NCBI RefSeq assembly: GCF_030532265.1 | Contig: NZ_JAUNLM010000009.1 | Span: 1-59,291 of the forward strand | Length of the DNA: 59,291 nt | Source: Clostridium sp. | GTDB taxonomy: Bacteria; Bacillota; Clostridia; Clostridiales; Clostridiaceae | Reading direction: 5' to 3' | In this document: piece by piece, positions 48,620 to 57,076 of the stretch | How the letters are laid out: each line of letters starts with the position of its first letter | Position numbering within the stretch: the stretch's first letter is position 1 | Translations under genes and position numbers: made by a program | The notes under the pieces: model-generated | Told to the model about the DNA's origin: nothing | Databases searched by the model: none | What the model saw: only the letters and a program-made list of their open reading frames with translations

Positions 48620-49395
48620 ATAGATTACACAATTTTATAAAAAGATTTTATTTGATTATAATTTTTATATTTTTATATGCTCCAATAGTTACTTTAATGG
48701 TGTTCTCATTTAATGATTCTAAATCAATGGGACATTGGAGTGGTTTTACATTAAAGTGGTATAAATCACTTTTTCAAAATGATGCATTAATGGAAGCTTT
48801 ATACTATACAGTTTTAATTGCTTTAATTGCCTCTATTATTGCTACTATTGTAGGAACTATAACAGCTATTGGAATTAGTAGAATGCGTGGAAAAAGCAAA
48901 GCTTTATTACTTAATATAAATAACCTTCCTATTATAAATCCAGATATAGTTACTGGTATAGCTTTAATGAGTTTATTTATATTCTTAAAATTTGATTTTG
49001 GATTTAATACAATGCTTCTTGCTCATATATCTTTTGATATACCATTTGTAATATTATCAGTTCTTCCTAAAATAAAACAACTTCCTGATAATACTATAGA
49101 AGCAGCAATGGATCTTGGTGCTACTCCTTGGTATGCACTTAGAAAGGTTATAATACCTCAAATTAAGCCAGGAATATTTGCTGGATTTTTAATGGCATTT
49201 ACTATGTCAATTGATGACTTTGTTATAAGTTTCTTTACAACAGGTCCTGGGGTTACAAATCTTTCAATAGAAATTTACTCTATGGCAAGACGTGGTATTA
49301 AACCAGAAATTAATGCACTTTCTACACTAATGTTTGTTACAGTTCTTATACTACTTCTTATAGTTAATAAAAAGAAAAAAGTAGAGGTGAATTAA
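48613..49395 (+). CDS. potC: Spermidine/putrescine ABC transporter permease PotC
   Basis: A 260-aa permease with about six helices and an EAA motif (EAAMDLGATPWYALRKVIIPQIKPGI). It pairs with PotB as the membrane channel. Its stop is followed directly by the potD ATG, and the potD ribosome-binding site GAGGTGAAT is inside the end of potC. Confidence 0.94.
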   Translation: MVNRLHNFIKRFYLIIIFIFLYAPIVTLMVFSFNDSKSMGHWSGFTLKWYKSLFQNDALMEALYYTVLIALIASIIATIVGTITAIGISRMRGKSKALLLNINNLPIINPDIVTGIALMSLFIFLKFDFGFNTMLLAHISFDIPFVILSVLPKIKQLPDNTIEAAMDLGATPWYALRKVIIPQIKPGIFAGFLMAFTMSIDDFVISFFTTGPGVTNLSIEIYSMARRGIKPEINALSTLMFVTVLILLLIVNKKKKVEVN

Positions 49396-50457
49396 ATGAA
49401 AAGAAAAAAGATTTTATGCACTACTATTGCCCTACTTGGAATAATAGCTACTACTCTTTTTACTGGGTGTAGCAATTCTAGTGCTAGCACTAATTCAGAA
49501 AACTCAAAAATATTAAATATATATAACTGGGGAGATTATATAGACCCTGATTTAGTTGATAAATTCCAAGAAGAAACTGGAATAAAAGTAAACTATAATA
49601 CTTTTGATACAAATGAAACTATGTATTCTAAAATAAAAGATGGATCTAGTAATTATGACCTAATTGTTCCATCTGATTATATGATTGAAAAAATGAGAAA
49701 AGAAAATCTTTTAGAAAAAATTGATTATAAATATATTCCTAATTATAAATATGTAGGTAAACAGTTTAAAGACTTGCCTTATGATCCACACAATGAATAT
49801 TCAGTTCCTTATATGTGGGGTACAGTAGGAATTGCTTATAATAGTAAAATAATAAAAAAACCAGTAGATAGCTGGAATATACTTTGGGATAAAGATTATA
49901 AAAATCAAATTGTTATGGTTGATTCAGTTAGAGATGCTATGGCAGTTGCATTAAAAAAACTAGGATATTCCTTAAATACTACAAATCCAAAGGAAATTGA
50001 TAAAGCAGCTGAAGAACTTAGAAATGAAAAGCCTTTAGTTCAAGCTTATATGGTAGATGAAGTTAAAGATGCTTTAATAAGTGGTGAAGTAGCTGTTGCA
50101 CCAGTTTGGTCTGGAGATGCTATGTATATAATGGATGAAAACCCTGATATTAAATATGTAATTCCAAAAGAGGGTTCTAATCTTTGGTATGATGCTTTAG
50201 CAATTCCAAAAGGAGCTAAGCATAAAAAAGAAGCTGAAGAATTTATAAACTTTTTATGTGAACCTGAAAATGCATTAAAAAATGTTGAATATATTGGATA
50301 CCAAACACCTATTACTAAAGCTTATGAAATGCTTCCTCAAGATGTAAAAGATAAATATCCTACTGAAGAAGAACTTAAAAGATGTGAAGTATTTAATGAT
50401 TTAAGTCCTAAAGCGTTAAGAAATTATAATGATGCATGGATTAAAGTTAGGTCATAA
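49396..50457 (+). CDS. potD: Spermidine/putrescine-binding lipoprotein PotD
   Basis: A 353-aa extracytoplasmic receptor. A lipoprotein signal with lipobox FTGC (about 22-25) precedes a two-lobed binding domain with the PotD opening LNIYNWGDYIDPDLVDKF. Other conserved pieces include YDLIVPSDYM and GTVGIAYNS. The acidic and aromatic residues that hold polyamines in PotD occur in comparable places, but the preferred polyamine is not decided. It is the last gene of the operon and is followed by a strong terminator. Confidence 0.95.
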   Translation: MKRKKILCTTIALLGIIATTLFTGCSNSSASTNSENSKILNIYNWGDYIDPDLVDKFQEETGIKVNYNTFDTNETMYSKIKDGSSNYDLIVPSDYMIEKMRKENLLEKIDYKYIPNYKYVGKQFKDLPYDPHNEYSVPYMWGTVGIAYNSKIIKKPVDSWNILWDKDYKNQIVMVDSVRDAMAVALKKLGYSLNTTNPKEIDKAAEELRNEKPLVQAYMVDEVKDALISGEVAVAPVWSGDAMYIMDENPDIKYVIPKEGSNLWYDALAIPKGAKHKKEAEEFINFLCEPENALKNVEYIGYQTPITKAYEMLPQDVKDKYPTEEELKRCEVFNDLSPKALRNYNDAWIKVRS

Positions 50458-50458
50458 T

Positions 50459-50490
50459 AAAAAAGCAATCAGAAATATGATTGCTTTTTT
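50459..50490 (+). terminator. Terminator of the polyamine operon
   Basis: AAAAAAGCAATCA and its complement followed by six T on the plus strand, straight after the potD stop. Confidence 0.9.
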
Positions 50491-50522
50491 ACAATTATAT
50501 ATTAATTAGGAGGTACTTTATA

Positions 50523-50795
50523 ATGATTAGAATAAAAGTTTTAGTTAGTGGTCATGTTCAAGGTGTAGGCTTTAGATTTTTTACTCAATATGAAGCATCT
50601 TTACTTAATCTAACTGGATTTGTTAAAAACTTATCTGATGGAAATGTTTATTTAGAAGCTCAAGGAGATAAAAATAATATTTTAAAATTCATAAATAAAA
50701 TAAAAAAAGGTAATGGCTTCTGCAAAGTTAAATCTATTTCTATTGATGAATTAACTCCTATTGATTCTGATAAAAAATTTAAAGTCTTATATTAA
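50523..50795 (+). CDS. acyP: Acylphosphatase
   Basis: A 90-aa cytosolic enzyme that hydrolyses acyl phosphates. The phosphate-binding loop with catalytic Arg is VSGHVQGVGFR (about 8-18), and the catalytic Asn is in GFVKNLSDGNV (about 32-42). ATG 50523 follows AGGAGG by nine bases, while an earlier frame from 50481 overlaps the potD terminator. It stands alone. Confidence 0.93.
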   Translation: MIRIKVLVSGHVQGVGFRFFTQYEASLLNLTGFVKNLSDGNVYLEAQGDKNNILKFINKIKKGNGFCKVKSISIDELTPIDSDKKFKVLY

Positions 50796-50952
50796 ATTTT
50801 ATATAGTATTTTCTTTAAATCTATATAAAGGTTAATACATATAATTAATTTTAAATGCTTATTTAATTCTGTTTCTTTTAAATATTTTAATTATAATTTG
50901 AAAACATTATATTCTAATATATTATGTATATAAAATTTATACTTTTATAAAA

Positions 50953-50987
50953 TAAAAAGAGTCAATTTTAAATTGACTCTTTTTTTA
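50953..50987. terminator. Bidirectional terminator between acyP and the second agcS
   Basis: AAAAAGAGTCAATTT and its complement form a long stem with T runs on both strands. Confidence 0.92.
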
Positions 50988-52307
50988 ATCCAAAAATTTA
51001 TTTGTTTCATCAAAAATTACTTTTCTAAGTGCTATTATAGCAATAAGGTTTGGTATTGCCATAAGACCATTTACTATATCTGCTGATATAAATATAATAT
51101 CTAATGATATAAATGCTCCAATAGCAACTAAAATTATGTAAATTATTTTAAATGGAATTATCGCTTTTTCACCTAATAAATACTCTATACATTTTTCACC
51201 ATAATAATTCCATCCAAGTATTGTTGTAAATGCAAAAAATACCAATCCTATATTAACTATATATTTTCCAACATAAGCAATTGGTAACCCAACCTCAAAT
51301 GCAGCAGTAGTTAAACTTGCTCCATCAATTGAAGAATTAAATGTTCCAGTTAATACAATTACAAGTCCTGTCATTGTACATATGATTATTGTATCAAAAA
51401 ATGTTCCTGTCATTGATATTAATCCTTGTCTTGCTGGTGAGTTTGTTTTTGCAGCAGCTGCTGCAATTGGTGCACTTCCAAGTCCAGCCTCATTTGAAAA
51501 TACTCCTCTACTAATGCCTTTTTGCATAACTATAATTATTGATAGTCCAGTTACTCCTCCCATAGCTGCTTTTGGATTAAATGCACTTTCAAATATAATA
51601 TGTAAAGCTTCTGGAATACTTTTAAAATTAAATATTATTACTAATATAACTCCTAAAATATAAAACAATGCCATAAATGGAACAACAGCTTCTGATACTT
51701 TGGATATTCTCTTAATTCCACCTAATGTTACTAAAGTAACAAGAACAGTAACTATAATAGCTGTTATAATAATTGGTACATTAAAACTATTTTTTAATCC
51801 TTCTGATATTGAATTTACTTGAGCAAAAGTCCCTATTCCAAATAAAGCCACTAAAACTCCAAATAAAGCAAAAAGTTTTGCAAGCCACTTTATACCCATA
51901 CCATTTTGTATATAGTACATAGGCCCTCCTTTTACTACTCCATTTTCATCAAATTCCCTATACTTTATAGCAAGCACTCCTTCAGCATATTTAGTAGCCA
52001 TTCCAAAAAATGCTGCAATCCACATCCAAAGTAAAGCTCCAGGTCCTCCTGCCTTTATAGCAGTTGCAACACCAACTATATTTCCTGTTCCAATAGTTGC
52101 TGAAAGTGCTGTACATAAAGCTCCAAAACTAGATACATCACCTTTTGCTCCTTCTTCTTTTTGAAATATAAACTTTATAGCTTGTGGAAGTTTTCTAATT
52201 TGTATAAACTTAAGTTTATATGTTAAATAAATTCCTGTACCTAATAATAACACTAAAAGTGGTGGACCCCATACAATAGAGTCAATTGTTCTTAATATTT
52301 TTTCCAT
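50985..52307 (-). CDS. Alanine/glycine:cation symporter (AgcS), riboswitch-controlled copy
   Basis: A 440-aa sodium symporter of the same family as 41513-42916, with about 11 helices. FGALCTALSATIGTGNIVGVA and SNEAGLGSAPIAAAAA are the conserved loops. It probably moves glycine, because it is preceded by a tandem glycine riboswitch. Translation starts at ATG 52307, 11 bases after AGGGGGATT. That ribosome-binding site is part of an anti-SD hairpin (52316-52347). Confidence 0.94.
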   Translation of the reverse strand: MEKILRTIDSIVWGPPLLVLLLGTGIYLTYKLKFIQIRKLPQAIKFIFQKEEGAKGDVSSFGALCTALSATIGTGNIVGVATAIKAGGPGALLWMWIAAFFGMATKYAEGVLAIKYREFDENGVVKGGPMYYIQNGMGIKWLAKLFALFGVLVALFGIGTFAQVNSISEGLKNSFNVPIIITAIIVTVLVTLVTLGGIKRISKVSEAVVPFMALFYILGVILVIIFNFKSIPEALHIIFESAFNPKAAMGGVTGLSIIIVMQKGISRGVFSNEAGLGSAPIAAAAAKTNSPARQGLISMTGTFFDTIIICTMTGLVIVLTGTFNSSIDGASLTTAAFEVGLPIAYVGKYIVNIGLVFFAFTTILGWNYYGEKCIEYLLGEKAIIPFKIIYIILVAIGAFISLDIIFISADIVNGLMAIPNLIAIIALRKVIFDETNKFLD

Positions 52308-52315
52308 AATAAAAA

Positions 52316-52347
52316 AATCCCCCTAATTTATCATTTTGGAGGAGATT
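52316..52347 (-). promoter_or_regulatory. SD-sequestering hairpin downstream of the glycine riboswitch
   Basis: AATCTCCTCC (52338-52347) can pair with the agcS ribosome-binding site AGGGGGATT (52316-52324). A second SD-like sequence, AGGGGATT (52383-52390), directly after the riboswitch, can pair with the same anti-SD. The hairpin AAGCTAA/TTAGCTT (52353-52377) lies between them. A translation-level switch is inferred. Confidence 0.65.
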
Positions 52348-52389
52348 AAATAAAGCTAAAATATATAAAATTAGCTTCAAAAAATCCCC

Positions 52390-52566
52390 TGTCCTTTTAC
52401 CTGAGAGTTTCAGCATAGAAATTTATGCCTTGCTCCTTCGGTGCTCAAAAGAAACTTTTGAGTCTCTCCAGAGGCTCGTCCAGTAGCGGTCCTACAACCT
52501 GAAAGATTTTTCCTCTTCGGTGGACTAATTAAATCAGTCTCTCTCCCACTACCTTCATCCGAACGT
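52390..52566 (-). promoter_or_regulatory. Tandem glycine riboswitch
   Basis: Two aptamers are read on the minus strand. The first includes GTGGGAGAGAGACTG, CCACCGAAGAGG and TCTTTCAGG. The second includes CTCTGGAGAGACTC, GAGCACCGAAGGAGCAAGG, CTCTCAGG and AAAAGGACAG. The conserved ACCGAAG and CTCAGG blocks and the tandem layout are diagnostic of the glycine class, and the gene downstream is an amino-acid symporter. Confidence 0.96.
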
Positions 52567-52723
52567 ATTTAATTTTATTTAATTATATATATAACTTATA
52601 AATAAATCAAGTTTTTTTAAAATAAATTATCATATTGATATTTATAACAACATCCTACTATTATTAAATAATAATTTATGATATTATAATAATTATTATT
52701 TACATAAAGAAAAGGTGGTATAC

Positions 52724-53518
52724 ATGATAAAATTAATCGCATCTGATATGGATGGAACTTTATTAACTCCAGAAGGAAATGTTCCTAGTGAGTTTTTTGA
52801 TATATTAAAGAAATTAAAAGAAAAAAATATAGAATTTGTTGTAGCTAGCGGAAGACCTTACAAAACTTTATATGAAAATTTTAAACCTATTTCTGATGAA
52901 ATATCCTATGTGTCAGATAATGGTGCAATGGTAGTTGAAAATGGAAAAATTAAATCTATAGAAGTTATGGATAAATCATCTGTAATAAAAATTGTAGATG
53001 CTTGTAAAAAACTTAAAAATTCTGTAGCTATATTTTGTGGCGTTAAAAATTTTTATCATATTGATTGTTCTGAAAAATTTACTGATGAAATAAATAAATA
53101 TTATTTAGATAATACTATAATAGATTCTTATGATTACATAAAAACTGTTGATGATGAAATATTTAAAGTTTCTATATGTGATATGGATAATGCAATGACA
53201 AATTCATTTAAACTAATGAATGATATTTTAGGAAATGAATTTAAAATAGTTGTTGCCGGTAAATATTGGACTGATATAACTAATAAAAATGTTAATAAAG
53301 GCAATGCCATAAAAAAAATTCAATCTATAAATTCTATATCTCCTAAAGAAACCATGGTATTTGGAGATTATTTTAATGATATTGAAATGCTTAAGAGAGC
53401 ACATTATAGTTATGTTATGGAAGACGCTTTAGATGAAGTTAAAAAACATGGTAATTTTATAGCTAAAAGTAATAAAGAAAATGGTGTAATTCAAGTGATT
53501 AATGAACTAATAAATTAA
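52724..53518 (+). CDS. Cof-type HAD-superfamily phosphatase
   Basis: A 264-aa cytosolic hydrolase. HAD motif I is DMDGTLL (Asp8, Asp10), motif II the SGRPY loop, and motifs III and IV the later NKGNAIKKI and FGDYFNDIEML. A type IIB cap lies between. Members act on sugar phosphates, pyridoxal phosphate or FMN; the substrate is not determined. ATG 52724 follows AAAGGTGG by five bases; GTG 52715 overlaps that site. Confidence 0.9.
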   Translation: MIKLIASDMDGTLLTPEGNVPSEFFDILKKLKEKNIEFVVASGRPYKTLYENFKPISDEISYVSDNGAMVVENGKIKSIEVMDKSSVIKIVDACKKLKNSVAIFCGVKNFYHIDCSEKFTDEINKYYLDNTIIDSYDYIKTVDDEIFKVSICDMDNAMTNSFKLMNDILGNEFKIVVAGKYWTDITNKNVNKGNAIKKIQSINSISPKETMVFGDYFNDIEMLKRAHYSYVMEDALDEVKKHGNFIAKSNKENGVIQVINELIN

Positions 53519-53522
53519 ACTT

Positions 53523-53553
53523 AAAAAGGTTGCAATTAAATTGCAACCTTTTT
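53523..53553. terminator. Bidirectional terminator of the HAD and dehydrogenase genes
   Basis: AAAAAGGTTGCAAT and its complement with T runs on both strands; convergent genes. Confidence 0.92.
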
Positions 53554-53555
53554 AT

Positions 53556-54515
53556 TTAAAGTTCTACTCTATTTCTAATTTCACCTTTATTAAAAGCTCT
53601 TATATTTTCTATTAAATCATTAAATAATCTCTCTCTAGCCTCAACACTCGCCCAAGCAATATGTGGTGTTAACACTAATCTATCCTTATTTTTTACTGAT
53701 AATAAAGGATTTTCACTTAATATAGGCTCTACTGAAAATACATCTAATGCAGCTCCTGCAATTTTTTCCTCATCAATTGCTCTTGCTAGATCTTCTTCTA
53801 CAATAATTGGTCCTCTTCCCATATTAACTAGAAAAGCTTCTCTTTTCATTTTTGATATATTTTCATAATTCATTAATCCTTTTGTGTTTTCATTTAATGG
53901 TGCATGTATTGAAATTATATCTGAAGTTTTCAAAAGTTCCTCAAACTCCACTCTTTTATAAGATGAATTATTATTTTTACCTGATGTTGAATAATAAATT
54001 ACATTCATTCCAAAAGCTTCACAAACTTTTGCAACTCCTCTTCCTATTGCTCCAAGCCCTATTATTCCCCATGTCTTTCCTGATAAATCATTATATGGTT
54101 TATCTAGATTTGTAAACATTCCTGAATTTGAGTAATTGCCTGACTTTACAAATTCATCATAATAATTTATTTTATCGTATAAATGCAACAATGTAGCAAA
54201 TGTATGTTGAACAACAGTATTAGTTGAGTAACCAGCTACATTTGTAACCGCTATATTTGTATTTTTAGCATATTCAATATCTATATTATTAAACCCTGTT
54301 GCCATTTCACATATAAGCTCTAAATTTTTACATTCTTTCAAATTATCTTCATTCAAAACTACCTTATTAGTAAGAATTATATTAGCCTCTTTAATTCTTT
54401 CTAATACTTCATCCTCTTTAGTCATTCCATATACTTTAAGGCTACCAAATTCCTCAAGCAAGCTGTAGTTCATATTTCCTAAAGTATTCCCATCTAAAAC
54501 TACTATACTCTTCAA
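53556..54515 (-). CDS. D-isomer 2-hydroxyacid dehydrogenase
   Basis: A 319-aa NAD-dependent oxidoreductase. The NAD motif GLGAIGRGVAKVCEAFG (about 152-168), the Arg in VNMGRGPIIVEE, the Glu in DVFSVEP and the catalytic His in LTPHIAW are all present. It could reduce or oxidise a 2-keto acid such as glycerate or lactate; the substrate is not settled. TTG 54515 is the start, after GGAGTGAT. It is divergent from the DUF1667 gene. Confidence 0.92.
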   Translation of the reverse strand: MKSIVVLDGNTLGNMNYSLLEEFGSLKVYGMTKEDEVLERIKEANIILTNKVVLNEDNLKECKNLELICEMATGFNNIDIEYAKNTNIAVTNVAGYSTNTVVQHTFATLLHLYDKINYYDEFVKSGNYSNSGMFTNLDKPYNDLSGKTWGIIGLGAIGRGVAKVCEAFGMNVIYYSTSGKNNNSSYKRVEFEELLKTSDIISIHAPLNENTKGLMNYENISKMKREAFLVNMGRGPIIVEEDLARAIDEEKIAGAALDVFSVEPILSENPLLSVKNKDRLVLTPHIAWASVEARERLFNDLIENIRAFNKGEIRNRVEL

Positions 54516-54654
54516 AAATTATCACTCCAATTCATTTATGAATTTTAACTTTATTTTACCATATTTTTTTGAATAAATTTCAAACATATGTGTAAAAAAA
54601 TAAATTTTTGACAAAAATCATAATATAAATCAAATAGAAAGGAGCAATATTTTC

Positions 54655-55023
54655 ATGGAAAATAAAGAATTAGTTTGTTTAGCATGTGATTATTCTTGTA
54701 CTCTATTACTAACTTTAGAAAACTCTAAATTAATAGGTATAGAAGGCAATAAATGTAATAAAGGAGTGTTATATGCTAGTAAAAGATGTATAGTTCCCTC
54801 TAGCATAGTAAAAACTATTATTAAAGTTAATAACGGCTCTTCAAAAACATTAACAGTCAAAAGTGAACTAGGAGTTCCAAAATCTCTTATTTTTTCTATT
54901 TTAAATGAATTAAAAGATTTAACTGTAAATGCTCCTATAAATAATGGAGATATAATAAAAGAAAATATTTGTAATACAGGCATAAATATAATAGCCGAAG
55001 GTAATGTAAAATTATATTCATAA
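54655..55023 (+). CDS. DUF1667 protein, cysteine-rich
   Basis: A 122-aa protein that matches DUF1667: CLACDYSCTLLL near the start, GNKCNKGVLYASKRCIVPSSIV, then VKSELGVPKSLIFSIL and the end NICNTGINIIAEG. The four cysteines (CLACDYSC and C33/C44) could hold a metal cluster. DUF1667 proteins usually sit beside an FAD oxidoreductase, such as a glycerol-3-phosphate dehydrogenase-type enzyme. Here the neighbours are a hydroxyacid dehydrogenase and a TraX-like gene, so it is an orphan. AAAGGAG precedes the ATG. Confidence 0.85.
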   Translation: MENKELVCLACDYSCTLLLTLENSKLIGIEGNKCNKGVLYASKRCIVPSSIVKTIIKVNNGSSKTLTVKSELGVPKSLIFSILNELKDLTVNAPINNGDIIKENICNTGINIIAEGNVKLYS

Positions 55024-55105
55024 TTTTAAAGTTTAAACGTATACTTAGTAATAACAATACCTCTCTAAAAAATTATAAAATATTTCTAATAGCTAATGTT
55101 TAATT

Positions 55106-55140
55106 AAAAGCCCAATTAAAATTTTTAATTGGGCTTTTAA
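55106..55140. terminator. Bidirectional terminator of the DUF1667 and TraX-like genes
   Basis: AAAAGCCCAATTAAAA and its complement with T-rich flanks on both strands. Confidence 0.9.
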
Positions 55141-55154
55141 TATTTATTTTAATT

Positions 55155-56015
55155 TTAAATTAATACTGATAATAAATATAGAATCCATAGTTGCAATGGA
55201 TAAAATACGTAAAAAAACCATCTAAAGTCTTTTCCTTTTTTTCCATTATATATGTATATAAACGGTATAGTAAATATAATCATCCACTGAGGATATTTTA
55301 ATAAAGCTTCAATATTAAATCCTGGGAAAAATAATGCCGAAAAAACAAAAATCGCAAGATACATATCTCTTCTATTATTAAAACATTTATAAAAAATGAA
55401 AACAAAAGCAGGTCCTAATATTAAAGACTCAGTAAATATTCCAAGTGATGTACCAACTAAAACTTTTACAAAAGCCTTCTTAAAATCCTTACCTCTAAAT
55501 TCTACTAATCCATTTAACATTATAAATCCAGCTGATAAAGCTAAAAACATATTATTTGGCATAATATATACTTTATTATAGAATGCATACCTTAAAATAT
55601 ATCCTCCACATACTATTAAAAAAATAATTATAGATGCCATTTTATCTGATATTATTTTAGATTTTAAAGTTATTACTAAAATAGTCACCATAAAAATTAA
55701 AACTAATAAACTAACTACATATGATAGTAAATTAAAATTACTATACATTAGATTGTTTCCATCTACCCCTTTTAATATTAAAACAGATAATATTAAATTT
55801 CCTATAAACATTATTTCAGCTGCTACTAATAATCTTTTTTGATAATTATTTTTTGAAGACGTTTTAAAATATCCTTCTACTAAAAGATAGAAAAATATTG
55901 GCATAACAACTCTTCCTACATAAGTGAACCAAAAAGGTGCTCCATCAAAGAAAAATCTTATACTATCCAATACCATAAATAGTACCATTAATAATTTTAG
56001 TTTAAATCTGTCCAT
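55155..56015 (-). CDS. TraX-like integral membrane protein
   Basis: A 286-aa membrane protein with about nine hydrophobic segments. The opening MDRFKLKLLMVLFMVLDSIRFF and GRVVMPIFFYLLVEGYFKTSS match TraX proteins. TraX of F plasmid acetylates pilin, but chromosomal TraX-like proteins in Firmicutes are acyltransferase-like proteins of unknown target. No conjugation gene is nearby. AAAGGAG precedes the ATG. Confidence 0.82.
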   Translation of the reverse strand: MDRFKLKLLMVLFMVLDSIRFFFDGAPFWFTYVGRVVMPIFFYLLVEGYFKTSSKNNYQKRLLVAAEIMFIGNLILSVLILKGVDGNNLMYSNFNLLSYVVSLLVLIFMVTILVITLKSKIISDKMASIIIFLIVCGGYILRYAFYNKVYIMPNNMFLALSAGFIMLNGLVEFRGKDFKKAFVKVLVGTSLGIFTESLILGPAFVFIFYKCFNNRRDMYLAIFVFSALFFPGFNIEALLKYPQWMIIFTIPFIYIYNGKKGKDFRWFFYVFYPLQLWILYLLSVLI

Positions 56016-56126
56016 CTCTTTCTCCTTTGTATTTATTCCACATTAATAAATTATACATCTTTAACCTTTACATTAAAAGTCTTTTGTAATACTATAACTA
56101 ATATATAATATTAAAGAGGTGACATG

Positions 56127-56993
56127 ATGAAAATTTTATCTTATAAAGTTAAATATAATGAGGTAGATGACATAATTACAAAATTACAAATAAACGATAT
56201 TTTTAATGTATTTTATGAAAATCCATTAGAAATAACAACAGATGAATTTGGATATGGTTACATTGAAAAAGATAATGAACCTATAATTTTAAAAGTAGCA
56301 TATGATGAAGAACTTAATAAATTTGATGAATTTTTGAAAAGAATAAATTTAATATTAGATAAAGAACCATCATCAATCGAAGAAGTAAATTATGAATATG
56401 AAGAATTTAGTATACCACCTATTGTTATAAATGATAATTGGGTTTTAGCAAGTCCAGAAGAAGAAGTTCAAGGGAAAAATAAAATAAACTTTATATCTCA
56501 AGGGGCCTTTGGAACAGGACTTCATGAAACAACTCAAGACTTATTATCTGTAATACTTGAGAAAGACTTTTCTAATAAAAGAGTTTTAGATATTGGTACT
56601 GGATCTGGAATTCTTTCTCTAGCAACTGCTATAAAAGGTGCAAGTGAAGTTGTAGCACTAGATATTAGAGATGTTTATGATGAAGTTATGTTAAATGCAT
56701 CATTAAATAATATAAATACTATAAAAGTTTTAGTTGGAGATGCTATATCAAATGAAGTAAAAATTGATGGATTATTTGATTGGATTTATATAAACATAGG
56801 AGGAGCTGAAACCGAAATGTTTATGCCTATTATAAATAAACATTTAAAACCATCAGGTAAACTGTTAGTTTCTGGGCTTGTAGAATGGAGTTTTGACTCT
56901 TTAAAATCTATTGTAGAAGCTAATGGTTTTGTTATGAATGAAAAGTTACAAAGCCAAGAATGGTGTACAGCAATATTTTCAAACATTAGATAA
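56127..56993 (+). CDS. PrmA-like (ribosomal protein L11) methyltransferase
   Basis: A 288-aa class I methyltransferase. SAM motif I is VLDIGTGSGIL (about 152-162), followed by VVALDIRD and WIYINIGG. FISQGAFGTGLHETTQ before it matches the PrmA FGTGxHxTT motif. A long N-terminal domain (about 1-120) suits substrate recognition. The post-I motif (INIGG) differs from the usual ANI-type, so it may be divergent. I used the second of two adjacent ATGs, four bases after AGGTGA. Confidence 0.8.
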   Translation: MKILSYKVKYNEVDDIITKLQINDIFNVFYENPLEITTDEFGYGYIEKDNEPIILKVAYDEELNKFDEFLKRINLILDKEPSSIEEVNYEYEEFSIPPIVINDNWVLASPEEEVQGKNKINFISQGAFGTGLHETTQDLLSVILEKDFSNKRVLDIGTGSGILSLATAIKGASEVVALDIRDVYDEVMLNASLNNINTIKVLVGDAISNEVKIDGLFDWIYINIGGAETEMFMPIINKHLKPSGKLLVSGLVEWSFDSLKSIVEANGFVMNEKLQSQEWCTAIFSNIR

Positions 56994-57027
56994 TAATTGA
57001 AATTAATTTCCTCATTTTTTATTATTG

Positions 57028-57036
57028 TGCTATAAT
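57028..57036 (+). promoter_or_regulatory. Extended -10 promoter candidate of the 3D-domain gene
   Basis: TGCTATAAT, a TG-N-TATAAT extended -10, lies 40 bases before the gene; no good -35 is visible. Confidence 0.45.
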
Positions 57037-57076
57037 ACTACTTAATATCGGGTTTTCTTCTAAAGGAGGTATTCAT

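Noticed and set aside
46158-50457. T-box or purine-type leaders before the polyamine operon
   Set aside because: No T-box GGUGG-type sequence or purine core is present; control is more likely by the XRE-cupin protein.
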